Of a stretch of DNA of 64,000 nucleotides, positions 45,585-53,141 are shown piece by piece (positions within the stretch are counted from its first letter, which is position 1; every line of letters starts with the position of its first letter). The stretch is from NCBI GenBank assembly GCA_034506175.1, contig JAPDQB010000031.1, positions 1 to 64,000 on the forward strand. Direction: 5' to 3'. Position numbers and translations under genes: made by a program. The notes below the pieces were generated by a model that did no database searches, was not told the origin of the DNA, and saw nothing but the letters and a program-made list of their open reading frames with translations. Source of the DNA: a candidate division KSB1 bacterium. GTDB lineage: Bacteria > Zhuqueibacterota > Zhuqueibacteria > Zhuqueibacterales > Zhuqueibacteraceae.

Positions 45585-45674
45585 TGTCATCGCGAGGCGC
45601 TTTTTGCCGAAGCGATCTGTTAAATTCGAGGAGATTGCTTCGTCCCGCTGGAAAACGCGGGACACGCAATGACA
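45585..45674. repeat. 90-bp interspersed palindromic repeat
   Basis: The ends TGTCATCGCG and CGCAATGACA are near-exact inverted repeats, and an inner pair GAAGCGATCT/AGATTGCTTC can also form. The GTCATTGCGAGG...GAAGC...GCAATGAC pattern is a repeat type seen between genes in many bacteria. It occupies the spacer between subunits IV and III. Confidence 0.75.
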
Positions 45675-45692
45675 GTTACACATTTGAATAAT

Positions 45693-46283
45693 TCAATACG
45701 AAAGATAAAGCAACGGAAACAGAAAAATCCAAACAACGTCCACAAAATGCCAATACAAGCCGCAGTATTCGACGCGCTGATGGGTGTTCGGCCACAGCGT
45801 GCCGCGCGAGGCCATGACAAACAAGGCGAAATTGGCGATCATGCCACCGAGCACGTGCAAGCCGTGCAGGCCGGTCATGGTGTAGTAAAACGCCCAAAAC
45901 GTGCCGGAAAGCGGCGTAAAGCCGTTGCTGATTTCGGTGGTGTACTCAATCGCCTTGAATCCCAAAAACAACAGCCCGCCCAGAACCGTTAAACCGAGAT
46001 AAAGCTTGGCGCGCCGGCGGTTTTCATCTTCAATCGCGGCGTGCGCCAGCACCATCGTCAAGCTGCTGGTCAACAGCACCAAAGTATTGATCGCGCCAAT
46101 CGCGGTGCTGACGTGATGCGCCATTTCCGCCCAGGCGCCGGCGCTGGCCAGACGATACAAAATGTACGAGCCGATCAACCCGCCGAACACCATGATTTCG
46201 GAGGCGAGAAACCACCAGATTCCCATTTTGCCGATTGGCATTGTTTTCTCGTAATAGTTTTCAGTCACGGCAATACTGCTCAT
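45693..46283 (-). CDS. coxC: Haem-copper oxidase subunit III
   Basis: A protein of 196 residues with five membrane helices. Motifs are WWFLASEIMVFGGLIGSY near residue 23, LTSSLTMVLAHAA, and GLHGLHVLGGM with the conserved His, then WHFVDVVWIFLFPLLYL at the end. It belongs to the short five-helix type. It follows subunit I, with a word array in the spacer. Confidence 0.93.
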   Translation of the reverse strand: MSSIAVTENYYEKTMPIGKMGIWWFLASEIMVFGGLIGSYILYRLASAGAWAEMAHHVSTAIGAINTLVLLTSSLTMVLAHAAIEDENRRRAKLYLGLTVLGGLLFLGFKAIEYTTEISNGFTPLSGTFWAFYYTMTGLHGLHVLGGMIANFALFVMASRGTLWPNTHQRVEYCGLYWHFVDVVWIFLFPLLYLSY

Positions 46284-46319
46284 GGTTGAATCTCCTTTTG
46301 AATGTGAGCAAATGTTTTC

Positions 46320-46392
46320 GTTTGCCTGTTTGCCGGTTCGCCTGTTTGCCAGTTAATCGAATAAACCGGCGAACTGGCTAACTGGCTAACGG
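46320..46392. repeat. Octamer word array overlapping the 3' end of coxA
   Basis: Left arm: GTTTGCCT, GTTTGCCG, GTTCGCCT, GTTTGCCA, GTTAATCG (46320-46359). After a 9-base AATAAACCG, the right arm is GCGAACTG, GCTAACTG, GCTAACGG (46369-46392). The coxA stop codon (46378-46380) and its last three codons lie within the right arm. Confidence 0.85.
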
Positions 46393-48105
46393 TTGATCCT
46401 GCGGCTGCCAATCCTCTTTCATATTCATATTCGGCGCACTGTACACATACGGGCCGTGATAAACGCTCGGCGCGATTTCAAAATTGCCGTGAGGCGGCGG
46501 AGAAGGCGCGGTCCATTCGAGGGTATTCGCTTGCCACGGATTGCGGTCGGCAATTTTTCCTTTGAACAGGCTCCAGAAGAAATTGATGAGGAAAGGAATT
46601 TGCGACGCAAACAAAAGAATGGCCGCAATGGTTGCAAACTTGTGCAGCGGCTGATGCGGTTTGAGAAAATCATACTGAAAGGGATCGTAGAGACGGCGCA
46701 TTTCACCGCCCAGCCCGGCTTTGAACAAGGGCATGAAAACCAGATTGAAGAAAACCAGTGTGAGCCAGAAATGAACTTTGCCCCAGGTCTCGTTCATCAT
46801 GCGGCCGAACATTTTGGGAAACCAGAAATACATGGCGGTGAAGCCGCCGAGGAAAACCGCTGAAATCAGCGTGTAATGAAAATGTGCCACCACGAAGTAG
46901 GTGTCGTGCAAGTAAATATCCGCCGTCGCCGAGCCGAGAAAGATGCCGGTGAGGCCGCCGATGATGAACATTGCCAGTGTGCCGACCGCGAAGAGCATCG
47001 GGGTGGTAAAACGAATCGCGCCTTTCCACAACGTCGCCATCATCGCCAGCAGGATGATGGTGAACGGCACCGAGATCAAAATCGTGGTGATGCTGAACGG
47101 CATGACGAGCTTGAAGTTCATGCCGCTAACGAACATGTGATGCGCCCACACGATAAAACTCAACACGCCGGCGACGATGGTCGAGTAGACGATGGCTTTG
47201 TAACCGAAGATCGGTTTGCGCGAGAAAACCGGCAACACTTCCAACACTGCGCCGAGGCCGGGCAGGAGAATGACGTAAACTTCGGGATGGCCGAAGAACC
47301 AGAAGAGATGCTGCCACAGCAGTGGATCGCCGCCTTGCGCGACGGTGTAAAAACTGGTGCCGGCGGTGCGATCCAGCAAAAGCAAGACGGCGCCGGCGAT
47401 GAGCGGGCCAACCGACAACATGAAGATGACGGCGGCGGTAATTTGCATCCACACCATCAGCGGCAGGCGCATCATTTTCAAACCGCGCGCGCGCATGCTT
47501 ACCGTGGTGGTGAGAAAATTGATGCCACCCATCAAGAATGAGGCGAACTCCAGCGCCAGGCCGAGAATCCATAGCGTGATGCCCCAATTCACGCCGGTGT
47601 AAACCGGATTCGCCGAGAGCGGCGGATAGCCCGTCCAGCCCGCGGACGCGGCGCCGCCGGGGACGAAGAAGGAGGCGATCATCACCACCGAGGCGGTGAA
47701 GATCGTCCAGAACGACATCATGTTGAGCCGCGGAAACGCCATGTCCGGCGCGCCGACCATGAGTGGAATCAAAAAATTTCCGAACGCGCCGAGCAGAATC
47801 GGCATGGCGACGAAGAAAACCATGATGGTGCCGTGCATGGTGACGATGGCGTTGTAAAATTCCGGTGGCACGACGCCTTGAAACATGGTCGGCTCGGGAA
47901 TCCAACCGGTGCCGGGCACGGGCGATTCGGGCCAGGCCAACTCCCAGCGCATCAAATACGCCAGCAGGCCGCCGACCAGCGCCATGAACATGCCGAGAAA
48001 AAGATATTGCTTGCCGATGACTTTGTGATCGACCGAAAAAATATATTTGCGCCAGAAGCTCAGTTTTTCTTCATGCGTGGCGTGTGCGGTTGCAGCGGAT
48101 GACAT
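46378..48105 (-). CDS. coxA: Cytochrome c oxidase subunit I (A-type)
   Basis: A protein of 575 residues with twelve predicted helices. It holds the haem-copper centre that reduces oxygen to water and pumps protons. WQHLFWFFGHPEVYVILLPG has the copper His and the cross-linked Tyr, with the Glu of HPEV that defines the A1 group. HHMFVSG has two further copper His, and the haem ligands are in HDTYFVVAHFHYTL. The last residues (PLAS) are encoded by the octamer word array. The gene follows coxB at 39 bases. Confidence 0.96.
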   Translation of the reverse strand: MSSAATAHATHEEKLSFWRKYIFSVDHKVIGKQYLFLGMFMALVGGLLAYLMRWELAWPESPVPGTGWIPEPTMFQGVVPPEFYNAIVTMHGTIMVFFVAMPILLGAFGNFLIPLMVGAPDMAFPRLNMMSFWTIFTASVVMIASFFVPGGAASAGWTGYPPLSANPVYTGVNWGITLWILGLALEFASFLMGGINFLTTTVSMRARGLKMMRLPLMVWMQITAAVIFMLSVGPLIAGAVLLLLDRTAGTSFYTVAQGGDPLLWQHLFWFFGHPEVYVILLPGLGAVLEVLPVFSRKPIFGYKAIVYSTIVAGVLSFIVWAHHMFVSGMNFKLVMPFSITTILISVPFTIILLAMMATLWKGAIRFTTPMLFAVGTLAMFIIGGLTGIFLGSATADIYLHDTYFVVAHFHYTLISAVFLGGFTAMYFWFPKMFGRMMNETWGKVHFWLTLVFFNLVFMPLFKAGLGGEMRRLYDPFQYDFLKPHQPLHKFATIAAILLFASQIPFLINFFWSLFKGKIADRNPWQANTLEWTAPSPPPHGNFEIAPSVYHGPYVYSAPNMNMKEDWQPQDQPLAS

Positions 48106-48144
48106 GCGATTTTCCTCCTCGAAGTTTGCGTTACAGCTTAAAAT

Positions 48145-48846
48145 TTACAATTGACCAACTTGGGTCGAATCAGCCGCCGCCGGCGGCCAGCGCTCTTGCG
48201 TCCATTTGGCGTAATCTTCCTCCGAATGCACGAACAAGAAACCGCGCATGGTGTAATGCCCGTAGCCGCACAGCTCGGCGCAGGCGATTTCATACTCGCC
48301 GGTTTCCGTCGCTTCGAACCACGCGGGAATTTTGCGGCCAGGAATGCAATCCTGCTTCAAACGCATGACCGGCACAAAGAAACTGTGAAGGACATCTTCG
48401 GAATTGAGGGAGAGGTCAACGACTTTTTTCACGGGAACGTGCAATTCGTTTTCCAGCGTGAGATCGTCGTCCGTGCCAAATTGGCCGTCCGGGCCGGGGT
48501 AGGTAAAATTCCAGTTGAATTGCTTGCCGGTGACGATGACCTTGATGTCGCTCGCTGGCGTTTCGCCTTTGACTTTGCTCCAGGCCTCGCCGCCGGCAAA
48601 GTCGATTCCCAAATCCAACACCAAAACAATCGCCGCGGGCACGAGAATCCACGCCAACTCGGATATCTTGTCACCGGCAATATACGCGGCGCGCCGGCCT
48701 TCTTTGCGGCGATAGCGAATGACCAAATAAAGTATCACCGCTTCGCCGAGAATAAAGCCGGCACCGACGATGTAAAAGATCAACCAAAACACCGCGTCGA
48801 TATCTCCGCCGTAGGTCGAGATATTCTTGGGAAACCAATCGAACAT
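48145..48846 (-). CDS. coxB: Cytochrome c oxidase subunit II
   Basis: A protein of 233 residues with two N-terminal membrane helices (about 17-40 and 60-80) and a cupredoxin domain. The CuA site is complete: HSFFVPV His, then CAELCGYGHYTM with both Cys, the Glu, His and Met. No C-terminal cytochrome c domain is present, so electrons must come from a separate cytochrome c. First gene of the oxidase operon, with GGAGG upstream of the start. Confidence 0.95.
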   Translation of the reverse strand: MFDWFPKNISTYGGDIDAVFWLIFYIVGAGFILGEAVILYLVIRYRRKEGRRAAYIAGDKISELAWILVPAAIVLVLDLGIDFAGGEAWSKVKGETPASDIKVIVTGKQFNWNFTYPGPDGQFGTDDDLTLENELHVPVKKVVDLSLNSEDVLHSFFVPVMRLKQDCIPGRKIPAWFEATETGEYEIACAELCGYGHYTMRGFLFVHSEEDYAKWTQERWPPAAADSTQVGQL

Positions 48847-49083
48847 GCAACAATCCTCCTCAGTTGATTTGAAGCGCGTGCTGGAATTTTGGTTTTTAAA
48901 AGCAAATGCAATGCCGCACGCCCACGAGAATATGCAAGTTGTTTTTCAAGTAATTATTCAATAACGCAAGCAGACAAAGACGATCTTTTTTCTCATCTTT
49001 GCAAAAAATTTCTTAATTTTAAGAGAGCAAGCTCCGATTATTCATAAGTTGTGGCTGCGCACCCTTTGATGATCAGAGCAAGA

Positions 49084-49974
49084 CTACTCCTCATCATCAA
49101 ATTTTTTCTTGCACTCCGGGCAAAAGCTGTGTGTGAAATCTGCCTCGGAGTGCCTGGCGATGTAGTCTTCAAGAATGTTCCAGTAGCCTTGATCATCACG
49201 AATTTTTTTGCAGGAGGCACAAATCGGAATCAGACCGCTCAGGGTTTTCACATTCGCCAGGGCCTGGCGAAGCTCGGTGATGAGTTTTTCGCGCTCCTCT
49301 TCGGCTTGCCGATGTTCGACGAAGTAGGCCCGAATCCGTCCGACCATGGGCCGGAAGATAAACAACGCCATCATCAGCAACACGAAGATGGTGATGACCA
49401 TGACAGTGCGCTCCAGGCGCTGTAATCTGGCGATGCCGGCTTCACTTTCCTTTTGGTACAGTTTCACCAACTCGTTCATCGAAGACAGCAACTGCGTCGC
49501 GGAAGAGGAAATATATTGCAAATGCGGATTGTCCAACACAAGATCGCTTTCCGGCGCCTGGCACAGGCTTTTGGAGGCTGCCAAATACCTTTGGACTTTC
49601 TCATGCAACGAATGCGGTGGCGAAAAGAAAATCGCCTGAACCTCGGCTGAAGATCGGTCGGGCAAATTCAAGCTCGAATCGCTGTTGATCAAGCCGGCAA
49701 GAGAAGATTCCATGAGCGTTATGGCGTTGATCAGCTCGCGGCGCCAGGCCGCACGTTCGCTGGACAACCGGCTGTCAGCCAGCCGCATCGAGCAAAACGC
49801 GATGCGCTGTGACAGCATGCGTTGCTGGCCGCTGAGGTTGATCACGGCGCCGCGCTTGAGCTCGGCATTGATTTTCTTTTGGAGAGCGTAATCGGAGACG
49901 ATGGCGACGAGCGCTAAAACACCCAACGCGAAAAGATACCTGCGGCTCATGCTTTTGTCAAAATTTTTCTCCAT
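49084..49974 (-). CDS. PilJ-like membrane sensor with a Cys-rich C-terminus
   Basis: A protein of 296 residues from the preferred start at 49974. A membrane segment (about 10-27) is followed by a periplasmic domain with NLSGQQRMLSQRIAF, the motif of type IV pili methyl-accepting (PilJ-N) domains, and a second membrane segment (about 190-215). The cytoplasmic end has a coiled coil and the common module SGLIPICASCKKIRDDQGYW with CPEC near the terminus; the four Cys may bind a metal. No kinase or effector domain follows. It is the second gene after the Rrf2 regulator. Confidence 0.8.
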   Translation of the reverse strand: MEKNFDKSMSRRYLFALGVLALVAIVSDYALQKKINAELKRGAVINLSGQQRMLSQRIAFCSMRLADSRLSSERAAWRRELINAITLMESSLAGLINSDSSLNLPDRSSAEVQAIFFSPPHSLHEKVQRYLAASKSLCQAPESDLVLDNPHLQYISSSATQLLSSMNELVKLYQKESEAGIARLQRLERTVMVITIFVLLMMALFIFRPMVGRIRAYFVEHRQAEEEREKLITELRQALANVKTLSGLIPICASCKKIRDDQGYWNILEDYIARHSEADFTHSFCPECKKKFDDEE

Positions 49975-50002
49975 CCCGGTGCCGGCCAATCGTCCTCGCC
50001 GT

Positions 50003-50506
50003 TTATAAACATGCTGGTGGGGAAATTTTAGCATGATTCGCGGTGGTCGGTTGCCATGTGCTGAGGGTGATCCCATCCCGGATCTGTATTTGACGCTGCA
50101 GCGTTTGTCTGGCCAAATCTGCCATTGATCGGCTTCGCAAGATTTCTTTCATTTTTTCCTGAACTTCATGCCACACCAAATGCACAGCGCACCACGACTC
50201 GCGAAAACACAAGCCGGCGGAGATCAAGCATTTGTTCAACGCCAAGTTTCCTTCGGCGGCTTCAATGACCTCCAAAAGCGTAATTTCCTCCGCCGGTTTC
50301 GCCAATTCAATGCCGCCGCCGACGCCGCGATGCGACAGCACCAGCTTCGATTTTGTCAGCAGTTGCACGATCTTGCGCAAAAAATTTTCGGGAATATCCC
50401 ATTGCCGGGCAATATCATAAATTTGCACGACGGCGCCGGCCGGTTGGGAAGCCAAATGCAACATGGCTCGCACCGTATACTCACCTGCCATGGTTAATTG
50501 CAGCAC
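50003..50506 (-). CDS. Rrf2 family regulator with three conserved cysteines
   Basis: A protein of 167 residues from GTG at 50506 (the family begins LQLT-AGEY-VRAML here). It has a winged helix-turn-helix with IARQWDIPENFLRKIVQLL and the family wing LVLSHRGVGGGIELAK. Three Cys follow in the C-x6-C-x5-C arrangement (CLISAGLC, FRESWC), as in IscR and NsrR, which bind iron-sulfur clusters and sense NO or cluster status. A regulator that senses redox or NO next to the respiratory genes is plausible. Confidence 0.85.
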   Translation of the reverse strand: MLQLTMAGEYTVRAMLHLASQPAGAVVQIYDIARQWDIPENFLRKIVQLLTKSKLVLSHRGVGGGIELAKPAEEITLLEVIEAAEGNLALNKCLISAGLCFRESWCAVHLVWHEVQEKMKEILRSRSMADLARQTLQRQIQIRDGITLSTWQPTTANHAKISPPACL

Positions 50507-51045
50507 ACAAGCCTCGCTCAAAAAGAAGTGAAAGAAGATTGTCTTTGTCTCGTTTAGACACGAATGCGTATTCCAATTTTGTGCCAGAATCGGCAAGCCG
50601 AGGCGAGATGACAATAGAGAATTGATTTTTAACAGGATGCCAGCAGCCGAATCGCATGAGCAATACGCAAATTTTTTGCAGTTGTGAGAAATTTTGCGAA
50701 AAAATTCTTATTTATTGAAAAATAAGGCCGTCTGAACATCGCGATCTGTCACACACTCAAATCCGCTATGATTACCGCACTGATTAGCGGCGAAAAAAGT
50801 TGCATGATCGCCATTTATCGCCCAAAAAAGACTTGACTTCCTTTATATAGTTTTGTATTATGAAGGCGTTGCTGTTAAACGCGCTTCTTCTCCCCTTTTT
50901 TTTATCAACGTCTTTTTCCAACGCCTGCAGCATTATTTGTATGTGACTCTGTAGCGCTTACAGCTTGAAGGGCCGGACAATCGGCTTTTTACCGGCAAAG
51001 TGAAGCTGCGATTTGCAGGGCTGGGAAATCAAGCTACGGCCATAG
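50507..51045. other. Spacer between Rrf2 gene and sigma factor gene
   Basis: About 540 bases, AT-rich in the middle. One promoter-like element is seen at 50833-50861. No gene is supported; short frames on the minus strand lack ribosome binding sites. Confidence 0.5.
50833..50861 (+). promoter_or_regulatory. Sigma-70-like promoter upstream of the sigma factor gene
   Basis: TTGACT at 50833-50838 and TATTAT at 50856-50861 with a 17-base spacer, about 185 bases before the start at 51046. Confidence 0.55.
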
Positions 51046-51744
51046 TTGATGTTTATGGATTTGCAAAATCTTCCGAATACGCAACTGATCAAGCTGTGCG
51101 CTGAAGCGCCGGATCATCGCGAAGCCTGGCTGTTGTTCCATCAACGCTTTGATCGTTCGATTCGCTTGTTCATTTTGAGAGAATGCAAGCGCAAAGACCT
51201 GACCGCCAATCGCTCCCAGTTCGAGGAAATTTTCAATGATTTGGTGCAGGACGTTTATCTCAAGCTGGTGCAGAACAATTGCAGAGCGCTGCGCAATTAC
51301 AAAGCCTTGAATGAAGACTCGATTTACCAATATCTCGCCATCATCGCCCGCAACGCGGTTCGCGGTTATCTCACGAAAGTCGGGGCCAAGAAACGGCGCG
51401 CCAAGCTGATCTCGCTGGACACGCCCGTGGCCGGGCCGCAGGAAAATGAGAATTTGCGCCTGATCGACGTGGTGCCGGACGCCGGCCCCAGCCCGGACGC
51501 GAGCCTGGAGGCGCAAAGCGAACAGCAGGAGCTTGATTGGCTTCTCGAGCAGATCGTCACCGGCGCCAGCAAAGAACGCGACATTTTGATTTATAAATTG
51601 CATTACGAAGAGGGGTTTTCACCCGAACAGATTGTCGAACACTGCGGTATCGCCCTTTCCGACAAGAGAATCCGCAACATTATTACGGAGATTAAACAAA
51701 AGATTATCGAGGCGCGGCAAAGCCCGAAATCAAAAACTTCCTGA
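51046..51744 (+). CDS. ECF-like sigma factor
   Basis: A protein of 232 residues. Region 2 is seen in EIFNDLVQDVYLKLVQNN and IYQYLAIIARNAVRGYL, the pattern of sigma-70 core binding; region 4 (about 160-225) has an HTH with KLHYEEGFSPEQIVEHCGI. The linker between them is longer than usual and proline-rich. It would direct RNA polymerase to its own promoters, most likely the genes that follow. Met codons at 51049 and 51055 are other possible starts. Confidence 0.8.
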   Translation: MMFMDLQNLPNTQLIKLCAEAPDHREAWLLFHQRFDRSIRLFILRECKRKDLTANRSQFEEIFNDLVQDVYLKLVQNNCRALRNYKALNEDSIYQYLAIIARNAVRGYLTKVGAKKRRAKLISLDTPVAGPQENENLRLIDVVPDAGPSPDASLEAQSEQQELDWLLEQIVTGASKERDILIYKLHYEEGFSPEQIVEHCGIALSDKRIRNIITEIKQKIIEARQSPKSKTS

Positions 51745-52041
51745 ACATTCGGGAAATTCTGCTGTTTTTGATGTCTTATCAAATAGGATGATGATTGGTA
51801 GAAGCCTTTTTAAAAAAAGATGCCCGTCACCGCATGTCATGGCCGGCAAGCGTGCGGGAGGGACGCCAACTCGTCCGCATGTAAAAACCACCGACAAAAA
51901 TTTTGAACCTGAGTCTGTAGCAATTGCAGGACGGAGAATATAGCCACAAGACGAAAACGAGTTTAAAAATCACGCGAGAGGCTATTGACAGCGCACGTCA
52001 CGATGATCTGTAAAATGCTGCATGCTCCATAAAACCTGGAG

Positions 52042-53103
52042 ATGAGTATGCAAGGGAAGAGTTACAACACCGCAGCGACGAGGGCAGAGGCATGCCTTGA
52101 CGATGATTTGCTTTACCGCTATCTCGAAAAACTGGCGACTGAACAGGAGCGCCGGACGGTCGAACGCCATCTGCAAGCGTGCCGCGAGTGTTTCAGCGAT
52201 TTTGCTGCCCTGGCCCGCATGGCCTCCACGCCGGCCACGGAAGCGGAAAAAACCGAGCTGGCGCAGTTGCCGGGTTTGACGCCCGAAGAGCAGATCAACA
52301 AAATATTCGATTACCTCAAGGCCGAAGGCCCGGCGCCCGATCCGGTTCGGGAGGTGCTTGACAATAAGTTTGTGTTCCAAACGAAGAAAAAGAGTTGGCC
52401 CAAACTGTGGTCATGGCTGCCCTCGCCGCAGCTCGCGCCGCGGTTCGCTTATGTGATGGCTTTGTTCCTTATTCTCGCGGCGACTTCGTTCATCGGCATT
52501 CCATTCATCGTGAGCCGTTTTGATAAAAGCGCCGATACACTCGCCGAGATTCAACGCGAATTGCAAACACAACATAAAATTTACGTCAACCCCTCGGATT
52601 ATGCCGTGAGCGCGCCGCGCTTGTCGGGAGGATATGCGCCCGAGCGATTGTTTTTGATGGGGCCGGAAGAAGAGACGGCATCACGCCTTGATAACTCCCG
52701 GCGGCGCCTGGAAGCCGTGACCGCGGACGAGGCCAAAGCGGCTCAAGCCCGGCAACTGTTGGCACAAACCTTCATCATACAAGGCGCTTTTGCGCAAGCG
52801 GATTCGGTGCTGCGGCAAATTCCGACGGCCTCGCGGCAACAAGCCGGCCTCTTAAATGATCGAGGCGTTCTGCGTTTGGCGATGAACGATTTCTCGGCGG
52901 CGGCCCATGATTTTGAAGCGGCGATCAACGCCGATCCCAAGCTCGTGGAAGCGCGATACAACCTGGCTTTGACGAAGGCCAAAATGGGTTTAATCGCCGA
53001 AGCGCTTGTCATTTTTAATGAATACCTCAATCTCGAAACGAAACCCGAATGGCGCGACGTCGCGTTGGATATTCTTGAGGAATTGCAGAAAGAAAAAAAA
53101 TAA
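52042..53103 (+). CDS. Anti-sigma-like zinc-finger protein with TPR repeats
   Basis: A protein of 353 residues (an ATG at 52048 is also possible). The N-terminal zf-HC2 motif is HLQACREC near residue 43 with a preceding Cys near residue 18, as in zinc-binding anti-sigma factors. A membrane segment lies at about 135-158. The periplasmic half has TPR-type helices (FAQADSVLRQIPTAS, AAAHDFEAAINADPKLVEAR). It probably holds the sigma factor upstream until a signal arrives through the TPR part. The 297-base gap to the sigma gene is longer than usual for such pairs. Confidence 0.78.
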   Translation: MSMQGKSYNTAATRAEACLDDDLLYRYLEKLATEQERRTVERHLQACRECFSDFAALARMASTPATEAEKTELAQLPGLTPEEQINKIFDYLKAEGPAPDPVREVLDNKFVFQTKKKSWPKLWSWLPSPQLAPRFAYVMALFLILAATSFIGIPFIVSRFDKSADTLAEIQRELQTQHKIYVNPSDYAVSAPRLSGGYAPERLFLMGPEEETASRLDNSRRRLEAVTADEAKAAQARQLLAQTFIIQGAFAQADSVLRQIPTASRQQAGLLNDRGVLRLAMNDFSAAAHDFEAAINADPKLVEARYNLALTKAKMGLIAEALVIFNEYLNLETKPEWRDVALDILEELQKEKK

Positions 53104-53141
53104 CGCCGTTTAGACGGTGGAAAATTGCTGCGGAGGGTAAG

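Noticed and set aside
45271-45669. N-terminal extension of the second subunit III
   Set aside because: The extension overlaps the subunit IV gene in another frame and has no membrane or family pattern; the Met at 45270 starts the family-like part.
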